From CAWDPQ01 sp049642465 (GTDB lineage: Bacteria > Acidobacteriota > Vicinamibacteria > Vicinamibacterales > 2-12-FULL-66-21): DNA of 5,155 nucleotides. Shown one piece after another: positions 1 to 5,155 of this stretch; positions within the stretch are counted from its first letter, which is position 1, and every line of letters starts with the position of its first letter. The stretch is taken from NCBI GenBank assembly GCA_049642465.1, contig JBAROV010000138.1, forward strand, positions 1 through 5,155. The letters are read 5' to 3'. Both the position numbers and the translations under genes were made by a program. A model generated the notes under the pieces. The model had not been told where the DNA came from. It ran no database searches and saw only the letters and a list, made by a program, of their open reading frames with translations.

Positions 1-1217
1 GCCACCATCGTTTCATCGTCCAGGGACTTGAGCTGTTCGGTCGGAGACAACAGCAGCTTCTCGACCAGGAGCCGCGTAATCTCGTCCACGCGGTTGCGTG
101 CGTCGGGAGGCAGGCCGGCCAGCTTGGAATCCAGACGACGCAATTCCGCGCGCCGAATGGTTTCGAATCGCTCCCGCAGTGCCACAACGGTCGGGATCAC
201 GTCGCGCGATTTCAACCACTCCGCGAAGCGCGACGACTCTTCGTTCACGATCGCCTCGGCCCGGGAGAGTTCCGTGCCGCGTTTGGCTAGGTTGTCCTTC
301 ACGATCTGCTGCAGGTCATCGATGTTGTAGAGAAAGACCTGTTCGAGGTCGCCAGCCGAGGCCTCGACGTCACGCGGCACGGCGATATCGATGATGAAGA
401 GCGGTCGATGCGGCCGCTGGCGCATCACCTGCTGCAGCACGCCGCGCGTGATCACGGCAGTCGATGCGCCGGTCGCGGTGACCGCCACGTCGGAGGCGGT
501 CAGGGCCTCCGTGAGCCGCGTCCATGGAACGGCCTCCCCCTCCAACTCCGCCGCCAGACGTTCGGCATTTTCGGGCGTCCGGCTTGCCACGATGATCCGC
601 GCGACCTCCTGCGCCTTCAGGTGAACACCCGTGAGCGATGCCATGTCGCCGGCCCCGGCTATGCACACCGTTCTTCCGCGAAGCGCGCCGAAGATCTTCT
701 TCGCCAGAGCAACGGCTGCGTAGCTGACGGAGACCGCGCCTTCACTGAGGCCAGTCTCAGAGCGGACGCGTTTGCCGGTACTGAACGCCGCGTGGAACAG
801 ACGGTTGAGGAACGCTCCGGTCATGCCGCGGTTGGCGGCGAGCGTATACGCGCTCTTCACCTGTCCGAAGACCTGTGGCTCGCCGACAACGAGCGAATCG
901 AGTCCCGCGGCGACGCGAAACAGGTGCCTCGCGACGTCAATGCCGCGATGCACGTAAAGGTGCCCGGCGATCTCCTCGTGCGGAAGTCCGTGGTACTCGC
1001 TGAAAAATCGGGTGAGGGCCTCGACGTCCGAGTCGCGCTCGAGTGTCGCGTAGATTTCCGAGCGGTTGCAGGTCGACAACACGACCGCGTCGCGAGTCAG
1101 TCCGGCGTCCTCGACGGCTTGCAGGGCGCGTTCGATGCCGTCGCGCGAGAAATCGACCCGTTCGCGCAGTTCAACTGGCGCGCTGCGGTGGCTGAGTCCG
1201 GCAACGAACAGACGCAT
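1..1217 (-). CDS. hemA: Glutamyl-tRNA reductase (HemA), 3' end cut by window edge
   Basis: Catalyses NADPH-dependent reduction of glutamyl-tRNA(Glu) to glutamate-1-semialdehyde, the first committed step of C5-pathway tetrapyrrole (haem) synthesis, in the cytoplasm. The frame reads 405 codons from ATG at 1217 to the window edge without a stop. Seen: N-terminal GLSHRSAPVELRE (7-19); catalytic-Cys motif STCNRSEIY with Cys50, the family's nucleophile position; HLFRVAAGLDSLVVGEPQ (98-115) with GQVK; nucleotide-binding VCIAGAGDMA (184-193); SRTPENAERLA (212-222); FIIDIAVPRDVEA (274-286); YNIDDLQ (297-303); then a helical dimerisation domain from about 310 ending near SPTEQLKSL. Family members are usually about 420-450 residues, so only a short C-terminal tail is missing. 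Its start lies 2 nt after the stop of the HemX/CcsA-like gene, and no clear Shine-Dalgarno is seen, which suggests translational coupling. Other hem genes may follow to the left (inference). Confidence 0.97.
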   Translation of the reverse strand, partial: MRLFVAGLSHRSAPVELRERVDFSRDGIERALQAVEDAGLTRDAVVLSTCNRSEIYATLERDSDVEALTRFFSEYHGLPHEEIAGHLYVHRGIDVARHLFRVAAGLDSLVVGEPQVFGQVKSAYTLAANRGMTGAFLNRLFHAAFSTGKRVRSETGLSEGAVSVSYAAVALAKKIFGALRGRTVCIAGAGDMASLTGVHLKAQEVARIIVASRTPENAERLAAELEGEAVPWTRLTEALTASDVAVTATGASTAVITRGVLQQVMRQRPHRPLFIIDIAVPRDVEASAGDLEQVFLYNIDDLQQIVKDNLAKRGTELSRAEAIVNEESSRFAEWLKSRDVIPTVVALRERFETIRRAELRRLDSKLAGLPPDARNRVDEITRLLVEKLLLSPTEQLKSLDDETMV

Positions 1218-1219
1218 CG

Positions 1220-2038
1220 TCAAAAGTTGTGGCTCCGCGTCAGGAAATATCCGACGGGGACGAAGTTCAGCAGTACGACGACGAAGCCGATGGCCGAAAG
1301 CCACGCCGCGCGTCGCCCCGTCCATCCGATGGTTCGGCGTGACAGCAGTGCGAACGAGTACAGTGCCCACGAAAACAGCGCGATCAAAATCTTCGGATCC
1401 CCGAGCGACATCTCGTCCACCCGCGGGTCCGCGGCGACGGCGATGCGTGTCGCCCAGATGCCGCCGACGGCGATCCCCATGGTCAGAAAGATCCAGCCAA
1501 TGGTGACCACTCGCCCGTTCATGGCGTCGAGCACCTGCAGGGAGGGCAGCCGCGCGTAGAAGTACCCGAGATGTTTGGCTTTGATCTCGTTGAACAGAAG
1601 CACGTAGGTGACGCCAAGCACTGACGCGAGCGCAAAGCACGCATACGCGAACAGCATGCTGACGACGTGCATGGTGAAGAGCGGGCTGCGAAGAATTTCA
1701 GGCCGAGGACTGACACTTGGATCGAGAACCGGAATGATATCGAGCGCCACGAGCAGTGCGGTCACGAAGACGCCCATGGCTCGCTCGTCGGTGGTCAACT
1801 CCACGTAGAGATACGCGAGCCCGAGGAGCCACACGAACGCAGAGATCGCTGCCGTCGTCCCGACGAGCGGAGCGTGTCCGACCTGCACCGTGTGCATGCC
1901 AATGAGAAAAGTGTGAGCGAGGACGCCCGCCGCCAGGAGCGCCGTCGCCAGACGCCCGACCCGGCGATCCCGTCGCGCGAAATGCACAAGGTAGGCGGCC
2001 GTGGCAGCCGCGTAGAGCAGGAGCGGCAGGAAACGCAT
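1220..2038 (-). CDS. CcsA/HemX-family cytochrome c assembly-type membrane protein
   Basis: A 272-residue polytopic inner-membrane protein with about eight hydrophobic segments (roughly 2-18, 30-48, 58-80, 88-106, 121-149, 177-200, 217-233, 246-266). It resembles the cytochrome c assembly family (CcsA/CcmC/HemX). Seen: VGHAPLVGTTAAISAFVW (53-70), like the GHxP segment of CcsA; MHVVSMLFAYACFALASVLGVTYVL (123-147), like the second conserved-His segment; and GGIWATRIA (192-200). The tryptophan-rich WWD haem-handling motif is not recognisable: the matching stretch reads MSLGDPKIL (210-218), and no C-terminal His sits in the usual last-helix position. Together with the adjacent hemA (2 nt away), this favours HemX, which in Bacillus lies next to hemA and affects HemA levels, over a full haem-lyase CcsA. 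No Shine-Dalgarno is apparent before the ATG, which sits 2 nt after the preceding stop. The family call is firm; the HemX versus CcsA choice is inference. Confidence 0.85.
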   Translation of the reverse strand: MRFLPLLLYAAATAAYLVHFARRDRRVGRLATALLAAGVLAHTFLIGMHTVQVGHAPLVGTTAAISAFVWLLGLAYLYVELTTDERAMGVFVTALLVALDIIPVLDPSVSPRPEILRSPLFTMHVVSMLFAYACFALASVLGVTYVLLFNEIKAKHLGYFYARLPSLQVLDAMNGRVVTIGWIFLTMGIAVGGIWATRIAVAADPRVDEMSLGDPKILIALFSWALYSFALLSRRTIGWTGRRAAWLSAIGFVVVLLNFVPVGYFLTRSHNF

Positions 2039-2040
2039 TG

Positions 2041-2973
2041 CTACGGGCCGCTGGGTTTGGGCGCGTAGTAGCCCTGTCGCGTCCGGGCGGTCAGTCCGGG
2101 CCGTGCAACCCGCACCGCGATTCGTCGCCAGGCGCCATTGCGATGCGGATTCTTGGAGGTATAGGCGATCGAATACTGACTCGACAGCTCGTCGGCAATC
2201 TGTTCGTAGATGCGCGGAAGCTCGGATGCTGAGGTTGGAAAGAATACGCGCCCGCCTGTTTCCTGCGAGAGCTGCCGGAGAACGAACTCAGCTTCTTTGA
2301 ACTCGCGCCGCCCTTCGTTCCCCTGCCGTAGCCCGATGGCATAAATCGCTGTCTCAGACCGTTTCGCCAGATCGAGCACCTCGTCGTACTCGATGAGGCT
2401 CGATGTGTCATCTCCGTCGGAGAGCACGACGATGGCCTCTCGGCGAATTTCATCAGCGGCCTTGGCGCGATTGCGCCTCAGGTTCTTCAGCGAAATGTAG
2501 ATGGCGTTGTAGAGCGACGTCGAACCGTTGACGTTGGTACTTTGAATCGCTTTTTCGAGCGTTGGGATGTCGCTCGTAAACTCCTGCACGATGTTGACCT
2601 GGCTGTTGAATTCGATGACTTCCATCGCGTCGGTCTTGCGCAGACGTCGCGCGAAACCGACGGCCGCTTCCTGCGCCGTGGCGAGCTTGCCTTCCATGCT
2701 GGCGCTGGTATCCAGCAGTACGGCCAGCGCGATCGGCTGTTGCACGCGCGAAAAGAACGTGAGCGGCTGCTTGACCCCGTCCTCGAAGACCTCGAATTCG
2801 GCTTCCTCGAGGTCCGTCACGTATCGGGCGCCGTCGGTCACCGTGACATTGAGCGACACCAGGTCCACGCCGCCGCGGAACCGCTGTCCGTTGGCGACAG
2901 CGCCCAGCGTCCCCACGAAGAAGGCAACTGCCGCAAAGAGTGGAAGCGCCGAATGGGAGCGGGATCCAGTCAC
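2041..2973 (-). CDS. Exported VWFA-related (Acidobacterial-type) protein with intact MIDAS
   Basis: A 310-residue secreted or periplasmic protein of the VWFA-related Acidobacterial domain type; its function is unknown. Residues 1-30 look like a signal peptide: Arg5 and His7, hydrophobic 9-27, and a possible cleavage site after AVA (25-27). A beta-rich N-terminal part follows (VSLNVTVTDGARYVTDLEEAEFEVFEDG, about 39-66), then a VWA domain from about 80. The metal-ion-dependent adhesion site is complete: DTSAS (Asp88, Ser90, Ser92), Thr152 in NGSTSLYNA, and Asp186 in VVLSDGDD. The C-terminal part has the IADELSSQYSIAY stretch typical of this family and ends YYAPKPSGP. The start is GTG, overlapping the upstream gene's TGA as GTGA, with GAGGG about 10 nt before it; no in-frame ATG lies between the start and the signal sequence. 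Likely co-translated with its upstream paralogue. Confidence 0.9.
   Translation of the reverse strand: MTGSRSHSALPLFAAVAFFVGTLGAVANGQRFRGGVDLVSLNVTVTDGARYVTDLEEAEFEVFEDGVKQPLTFFSRVQQPIALAVLLDTSASMEGKLATAQEAAVGFARRLRKTDAMEVIEFNSQVNIVQEFTSDIPTLEKAIQSTNVNGSTSLYNAIYISLKNLRRNRAKAADEIRREAIVVLSDGDDTSSLIEYDEVLDLAKRSETAIYAIGLRQGNEGRREFKEAEFVLRQLSQETGGRVFFPTSASELPRIYEQIADELSSQYSIAYTSKNPHRNGAWRRIAVRVARPGLTARTRQGYYAPKPSGP
2970..2973 (-). other. GTGA stop-start overlap between the two VWA genes
   Basis: The minus strand reads GTGA: GTG starts the second VWA gene and TGA ends the first. Such 4-nt overlaps usually mean coupled translation, so the two proteins are probably made in a fixed ratio. Confidence 0.85.
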
Positions 2974-3845
2974 CGGCCTGATACCCTCGTTCGTGCCCTG
3001 ACCTTCACATCCGGCCGTGTCGAGGTCACCTCGATGCGCTGCGGCGGGATGAGCGTTTCAGGTCTGCCGTAGGTCACGACGTACTGGTTCAGCAGTTCAT
3101 CGGCCAGTTCTCTCATGGTTTCTGGCAACGCGGAATCTGCGAGCACCTGTTCCCGGCGGCCTCCAGTGCGCTCCGTCCCCTCTGCGATGACCATGTTCCG
3201 GTTCCGCATTTCGTCGGTCTGAGACGAGGATGGGCTGCCTATCGCCAGGGCGTGGAATGTGGCTCCACTCCGCTCGAGCGCCTCGAGAACGGGCTGATAG
3301 TGCTGGTTGCTGAACTCGATCCCTTCGATCGTAATCGCCACGATCACGGGCCGCGTCGCCTTTCGACGCTCGAGACCGCGGCTCGCATCGACGATCGCTT
3401 CAAGGAGATAGGGCCCGGCAGAGGGGCGCGCAAAGATTCGCCCGATCCCCTTCTTCAGCAACTCCTGATTGGTGGTGTACTCGGCAATCGTGGTTGGCCG
3501 CTCCCCGAAGGTAATGAGGGCAATCTCCGACTTGCCTTGCAGTTTCGCGATGAAGTCGGTAACCGCCTCGCGGAGCGGTTGAATCATCGAGGTTGCCGCC
3601 TGGCTGTCGTCGATGAGCAAGGCGATCTGCATGGGTTCGGTGGCGGGTTCGGCGTTGAGCACCTCGCGCACGGTTCGATCTTCGCGAACCGCGAAATCCG
3701 TGGCTTTCAGCCCCTTCACCGGCGCCCCTTTGGAGTCCACTGCGCTCACGTAGACGCGTCGAACGCGCGGGTTGGGCGTGCTCGCTCGATCCTGGAACGG
3801 CAGGATCGACGAGAGAACAAGCGCCAGTACAAGGACTTGCGGCAT
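2970..3845 (-). CDS. Exported VWFA-related protein, degenerate MIDAS
   Basis: A 291-residue paralogue-like neighbour of the downstream VWA protein and the first gene of the minus-strand block. It opens with a hydrophobic stretch (2-17) resembling a signal peptide, but with no positive charge at the N-terminus; an in-frame TGA four codons upstream of the ATG rules out a longer start. Residues 28-62 form the beta-type segment (VRRVYVSAVDSKGAPVKGLKATDFAVRED), followed by a VWA-like domain from about 72. The metal site is eroded: the DxSxS position reads DDSQA (79-83), the expected Thr region reads SAGPYLLEAI (142-151), and the second Asp position reads ITIEGIE with Glu174. The C-terminal LADELLNQYVVTY (247-259) matches the paralogue. 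A good promoter and a GAGG ribosome site lie upstream. Its function is unknown; a structural or partner-binding role without metal is inference. Confidence 0.88.
   Translation of the reverse strand: MPQVLVLALVLSSILPFQDRASTPNPRVRRVYVSAVDSKGAPVKGLKATDFAVREDRTVREVLNAEPATEPMQIALLIDDSQAATSMIQPLREAVTDFIAKLQGKSEIALITFGERPTTIAEYTTNQELLKKGIGRIFARPSAGPYLLEAIVDASRGLERRKATRPVIVAITIEGIEFSNQHYQPVLEALERSGATFHALAIGSPSSSQTDEMRNRNMVIAEGTERTGGRREQVLADSALPETMRELADELLNQYVVTYGRPETLIPPQRIEVTSTRPDVKVRARTRVSGR
2984..2988 (-). promoter_or_regulatory. Ribosome binding site supporting the GTG start of the second VWA gene
   Basis: Minus-strand GAGGG lies 10 nt before the GTG at 2973, inside the end of the upstream gene. 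It supports the GTG start, which also gives a full signal peptide. Confidence 0.5.
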
Positions 3846-3855
3846 GATGTGGGAG

Positions 3856-3859
3856 CCTC
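3856..3859 (-). promoter_or_regulatory. Ribosome binding site of the first VWA gene
   Basis: Minus-strand GAGG lies 10 nt before the ATG at 3845. It would sit at the very 5' end of a transcript started from the promoter above, so the leader is unusually short. Confidence 0.45.
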
Positions 3860-3865
3860 ACTGGC

Positions 3866-3895
3866 AGTATAGGTCCGCTGAGCGCGGAGCGTCAA
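3866..3895 (-). promoter_or_regulatory. Sigma70-type promoter of the VWA-hemX-hemA block
   Basis: On the minus strand a TTGACG -35 box (3895-3890) is followed after 18 nt by a TATACT -10 box (3871-3866). Each differs from consensus by one base. The expected start of transcription is near 3859, giving a leader of only about 14 nt before the ATG at 3845. It is the only strong promoter match I see in the intergenic region and would drive the whole four-gene block. Confidence 0.7.
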
Positions 3896-3918
3896 AACTA
3901 CCATCTGGGTCAATACTA
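3891..3918. repeat. 10-bp direct repeat in the divergent intergenic region
   Basis: On the plus strand GTCAAAACTA (3891-3900) and GTCAATACTA (3909-3918) match at 9 of 10 positions and are 18 bp apart, start to start. The right-hand copy of the minus-strand view duplicates a TTGAC -35-like core; the copy at 3891 overlaps the real -35 box, and the other abuts the start codon of the NuoM-like gene. It could be a regulator binding site shared by both divergent genes, or chance. Confidence 0.4.
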
Positions 3919-5155
3919 TGGGGCCCGACATCATGGCTCCGCTCTTGAACCATCTCCTCTCCCTGACGCTTGTGGTCCCGCTCGCGGGGGCGGGAGCGAT
4001 TCTGCTGGTCGCCAGGAGCGGCAACCCGGCGCGCGCCCGCTGGCTGGCCCTCGGCTCCACGGTTGCGGCATTCCTGTGCACGGCTCCGCTCTGGTTTCTG
4101 TATGACCCGGACGGAAAGACCTGGCAGTTCGCGGAGCGCTTCAACTGGGCCGCGCCGATTGGCGCCTCGCTTTACTTGGGCGTGGACGGCACGAGCATTC
4201 TGTTTCTCCTGTTAGCCAGCCTGATCGCACTGGTCGCGGTGCTGGCGTCGTGGCGTGAGATTACGACGCGGGTCCGAGAGTTCTACGCCGTTCTGCTGTT
4301 TGCGGAGGCCGGCCTGTTCGGAGTGTTCATGACGCTCGATCTGCTGGTGTTCTTCGTCAGCTGGCAGATCACTCTTGTGACGCTGCACGTCCTGATGCGC
4401 CGCTGGGGCGGCGGTGCAAGCCCACGCTCGTCCGCACGATTTCTTTTTTCAGCCCTCGCGCTCAGTGTGCTGATGTTCGCGGGAATGGTTGCGCTGTACC
4501 TAACCAATCCGGGTGGAAGCTCCGCTTATTCGTCTGACATCGCTCTCCTTCACACGCGAGCGCTACCGCCGTTGCTGCAGACCTGGGTCTTCGTCGCGTT
4601 TATCCTGGCGTTTGGCGGGACGATGTCGCTGTTTCCGTTTCACCGCTGGATGGTTGACGCGCAAGCCGCGGCGCCGACGGCTGTCTCCATTCTTCTCGCA
4701 GCGGTGCTTACGAAGATGGGCAGCTATGCGGTGTTTCGCCTGCTGCTTCCCGTCGTGCCCGATGCATCCCGTCAGTTTGCGCCTGTCGTCGCCTGGGTTG
4801 CGATCGCGGGCATGCTCTACGGCGCCTTTCTGGCATGGCGGCAGCAAGATTTTCAACGGCTGCTCGCTTGTGCGACCGTCAGTCAGATGGCCGTGATGAT
4901 GTTCGGCCTGTTCGCCCTGACGCCTGCCGGCGTGGGCGGCAGCGTCGTGCACCAGTTCGGTCATGGCTTCTGGATCGCCGGACTCTTTGTGTGGGCGGCC
5001 ATCGTTTCAGACCGGCCCGGGGCGCGGGAGATACCGAGCGTTAGCGGCATGCGAAAAGCCAAGCTAGGGCCTGCCACGCTCTTGTACGCGATCACATTGG
5101 CAGGAATGGCGCTATCGGGCCTGCTGGGATTTGTGAACGCGGGATATCCCAGGCC
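3918..5155 (+). CDS. NuoM-like complex I antiporter subunit, divergent; 3' end cut by window edge
   Basis: Reads 412 codons to the window edge without a stop; canonical NuoM is about 500 residues, so roughly the last fifth is missing. It is a hydrophobic multi-spanning protein. Family signatures: LGVDGTSILFLLLASLIALVAVLASW (87-112), FYAVLLFAEAGLFGVFMTLDLLVFFVSW (122-149), SLFPFHRWMVDAQAAAPTAVS (237-257), LTKMGSYAVFRLLLP (264-278), YGAFLAWRQQDFQRLLACATVSQM (301-324) and GHGFW (348-352). In canonical NuoM these helices carry the proton path. By eye, the TM5 glutamate (E144 in E. coli NuoM) is Gln150 here, and the TM7 lysine (K234) is Thr235; the TM8 lysine is kept as Lys266. The DAHVEAPT-like loop reads DAQAAAPT. 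ATG 3918 is the longest start; ATG 3933 is a plausible alternative because GGGG lies 9 nt before it. Alternatives are a Mrp- or hydrogenase-type antiporter subunit, but NuoM fits best. Confidence 0.88.
   Translation, partial: MGPDIMAPLLNHLLSLTLVVPLAGAGAILLVARSGNPARARWLALGSTVAAFLCTAPLWFLYDPDGKTWQFAERFNWAAPIGASLYLGVDGTSILFLLLASLIALVAVLASWREITTRVREFYAVLLFAEAGLFGVFMTLDLLVFFVSWQITLVTLHVLMRRWGGGASPRSSARFLFSALALSVLMFAGMVALYLTNPGGSSAYSSDIALLHTRALPPLLQTWVFVAFILAFGGTMSLFPFHRWMVDAQAAAPTAVSILLAAVLTKMGSYAVFRLLLPVVPDASRQFAPVVAWVAIAGMLYGAFLAWRQQDFQRLLACATVSQMAVMMFGLFALTPAGVGGSVVHQFGHGFWIAGLFVWAAIVSDRPGAREIPSVSGMRKAKLGPATLLYAITLAGMALSGLLGFVNAGYPR
3920..3923 (+). promoter_or_regulatory. Possible ribosome site for the alternative NuoM-like start at 3933
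   Basis: GGGG lies 9 nt before the second in-frame ATG (3933), whereas the first ATG (3918) has only CTGGG upstream. This favours, but does not prove, a start at 3933, giving MAPLLNHLL as the N-terminus. I saw no convincing plus-strand promoter in 3846-3917. Confidence 0.3.

Noticed and set aside
408..1559. Long plus-strand open frame of 383 codons
   Set aside because: It lies antisense to hemA and the HemX/CcsA-like gene, both recognised with family motifs. Its protein is low-complexity, rich in Arg/Ala/His, with no recognisable domain; typical of high-GC shadow frames.
2542..3072. Plus-strand open frame of 176 codons
   Set aside because: Antisense to the second VWA gene and across the GTGA junction; composition like a mirror frame, no motif.
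3252..3872. Plus-strand open frame of 206 codons
   Set aside because: Antisense to the first VWA gene and crossing its promoter; no recognisable domain.
3908..3913. Second TTGACC -35-like box on the minus strand
   Set aside because: No -10-like hexamer lies 16-18 nt downstream; it is better explained as the second copy of the direct repeat.
3746..4144. Minus-strand open frame spanning the divergent intergenic region
   Set aside because: It would overlap both the first VWA gene out of frame and the NuoM-like gene antisense; no family signature.
4563..4964. Minus-strand open frame rich in His, Arg and Lys
   Set aside because: Antisense to the conserved core of the NuoM-like gene; the charged composition is what the reverse of a membrane-protein gene yields.
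1..5155. CRISPR arrays, tRNA or rRNA genes, insertion sequences, intrinsic terminators
   Set aside because: No regular repeat-spacer pattern, tRNA-like folds, transposase motifs or GC stem plus T-run were seen; nearly all of the window is coding.

Overview
The window looks like a piece of an Acidobacteriota chromosome, possibly class Vicinamibacteria. It is GC-rich by eye and almost fully coding. Its most lineage-specific content is a tandem pair of secreted proteins of the 'VWFA-related Acidobacterial domain' type. The phylum call rests on that family, recognised by eye, and the class is only a guess.

Layout: positions 1-3845 are one tightly packed minus-strand block, read right to left. 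It holds (1) an exported VWA-like protein with a degraded metal site (3845-2970); (2) a second exported VWA protein with an intact metal site, starting with GTG and overlapping the first by 4 nt (2973-2041); (3) a CcsA/HemX-type polytopic membrane protein (2038-1220); and (4) hemA, glutamyl-tRNA reductase, cut by the left window edge (1217-1). The gaps are -4, 2 and 2 nt, so this is very probably one transcript. A strong sigma70-like promoter (TTGACG, 18-nt spacer, TATACT) sits just upstream of the first gene. A 72-nt divergent intergenic region also carries a 10-bp near-perfect direct repeat. From 3918 to the right edge a plus-strand gene encodes a NuoM-like (complex I antiporter-like) subunit, open at its 3' end.

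Both edge-crossing genes, hemA and the NuoM-like gene, are complete reading frames up to the window ends and were read directly from the DNA.

How it fits together: HemA makes the committed precursor of tetrapyrrole synthesis. HemX/CcsA-family proteins are linked either to HemA control or to haem delivery for cytochrome c. The NuoM-like protein belongs to respiratory or ion-pumping complexes. The region therefore has a respiration and haem theme, with two envelope VWA proteins of unknown role leading the haem operon. The least ordinary observations are that the NuoM-like protein appears to lack two residues needed for proton pumping in canonical NuoM, and that the two VWA paralogues differ in metal-site integrity.
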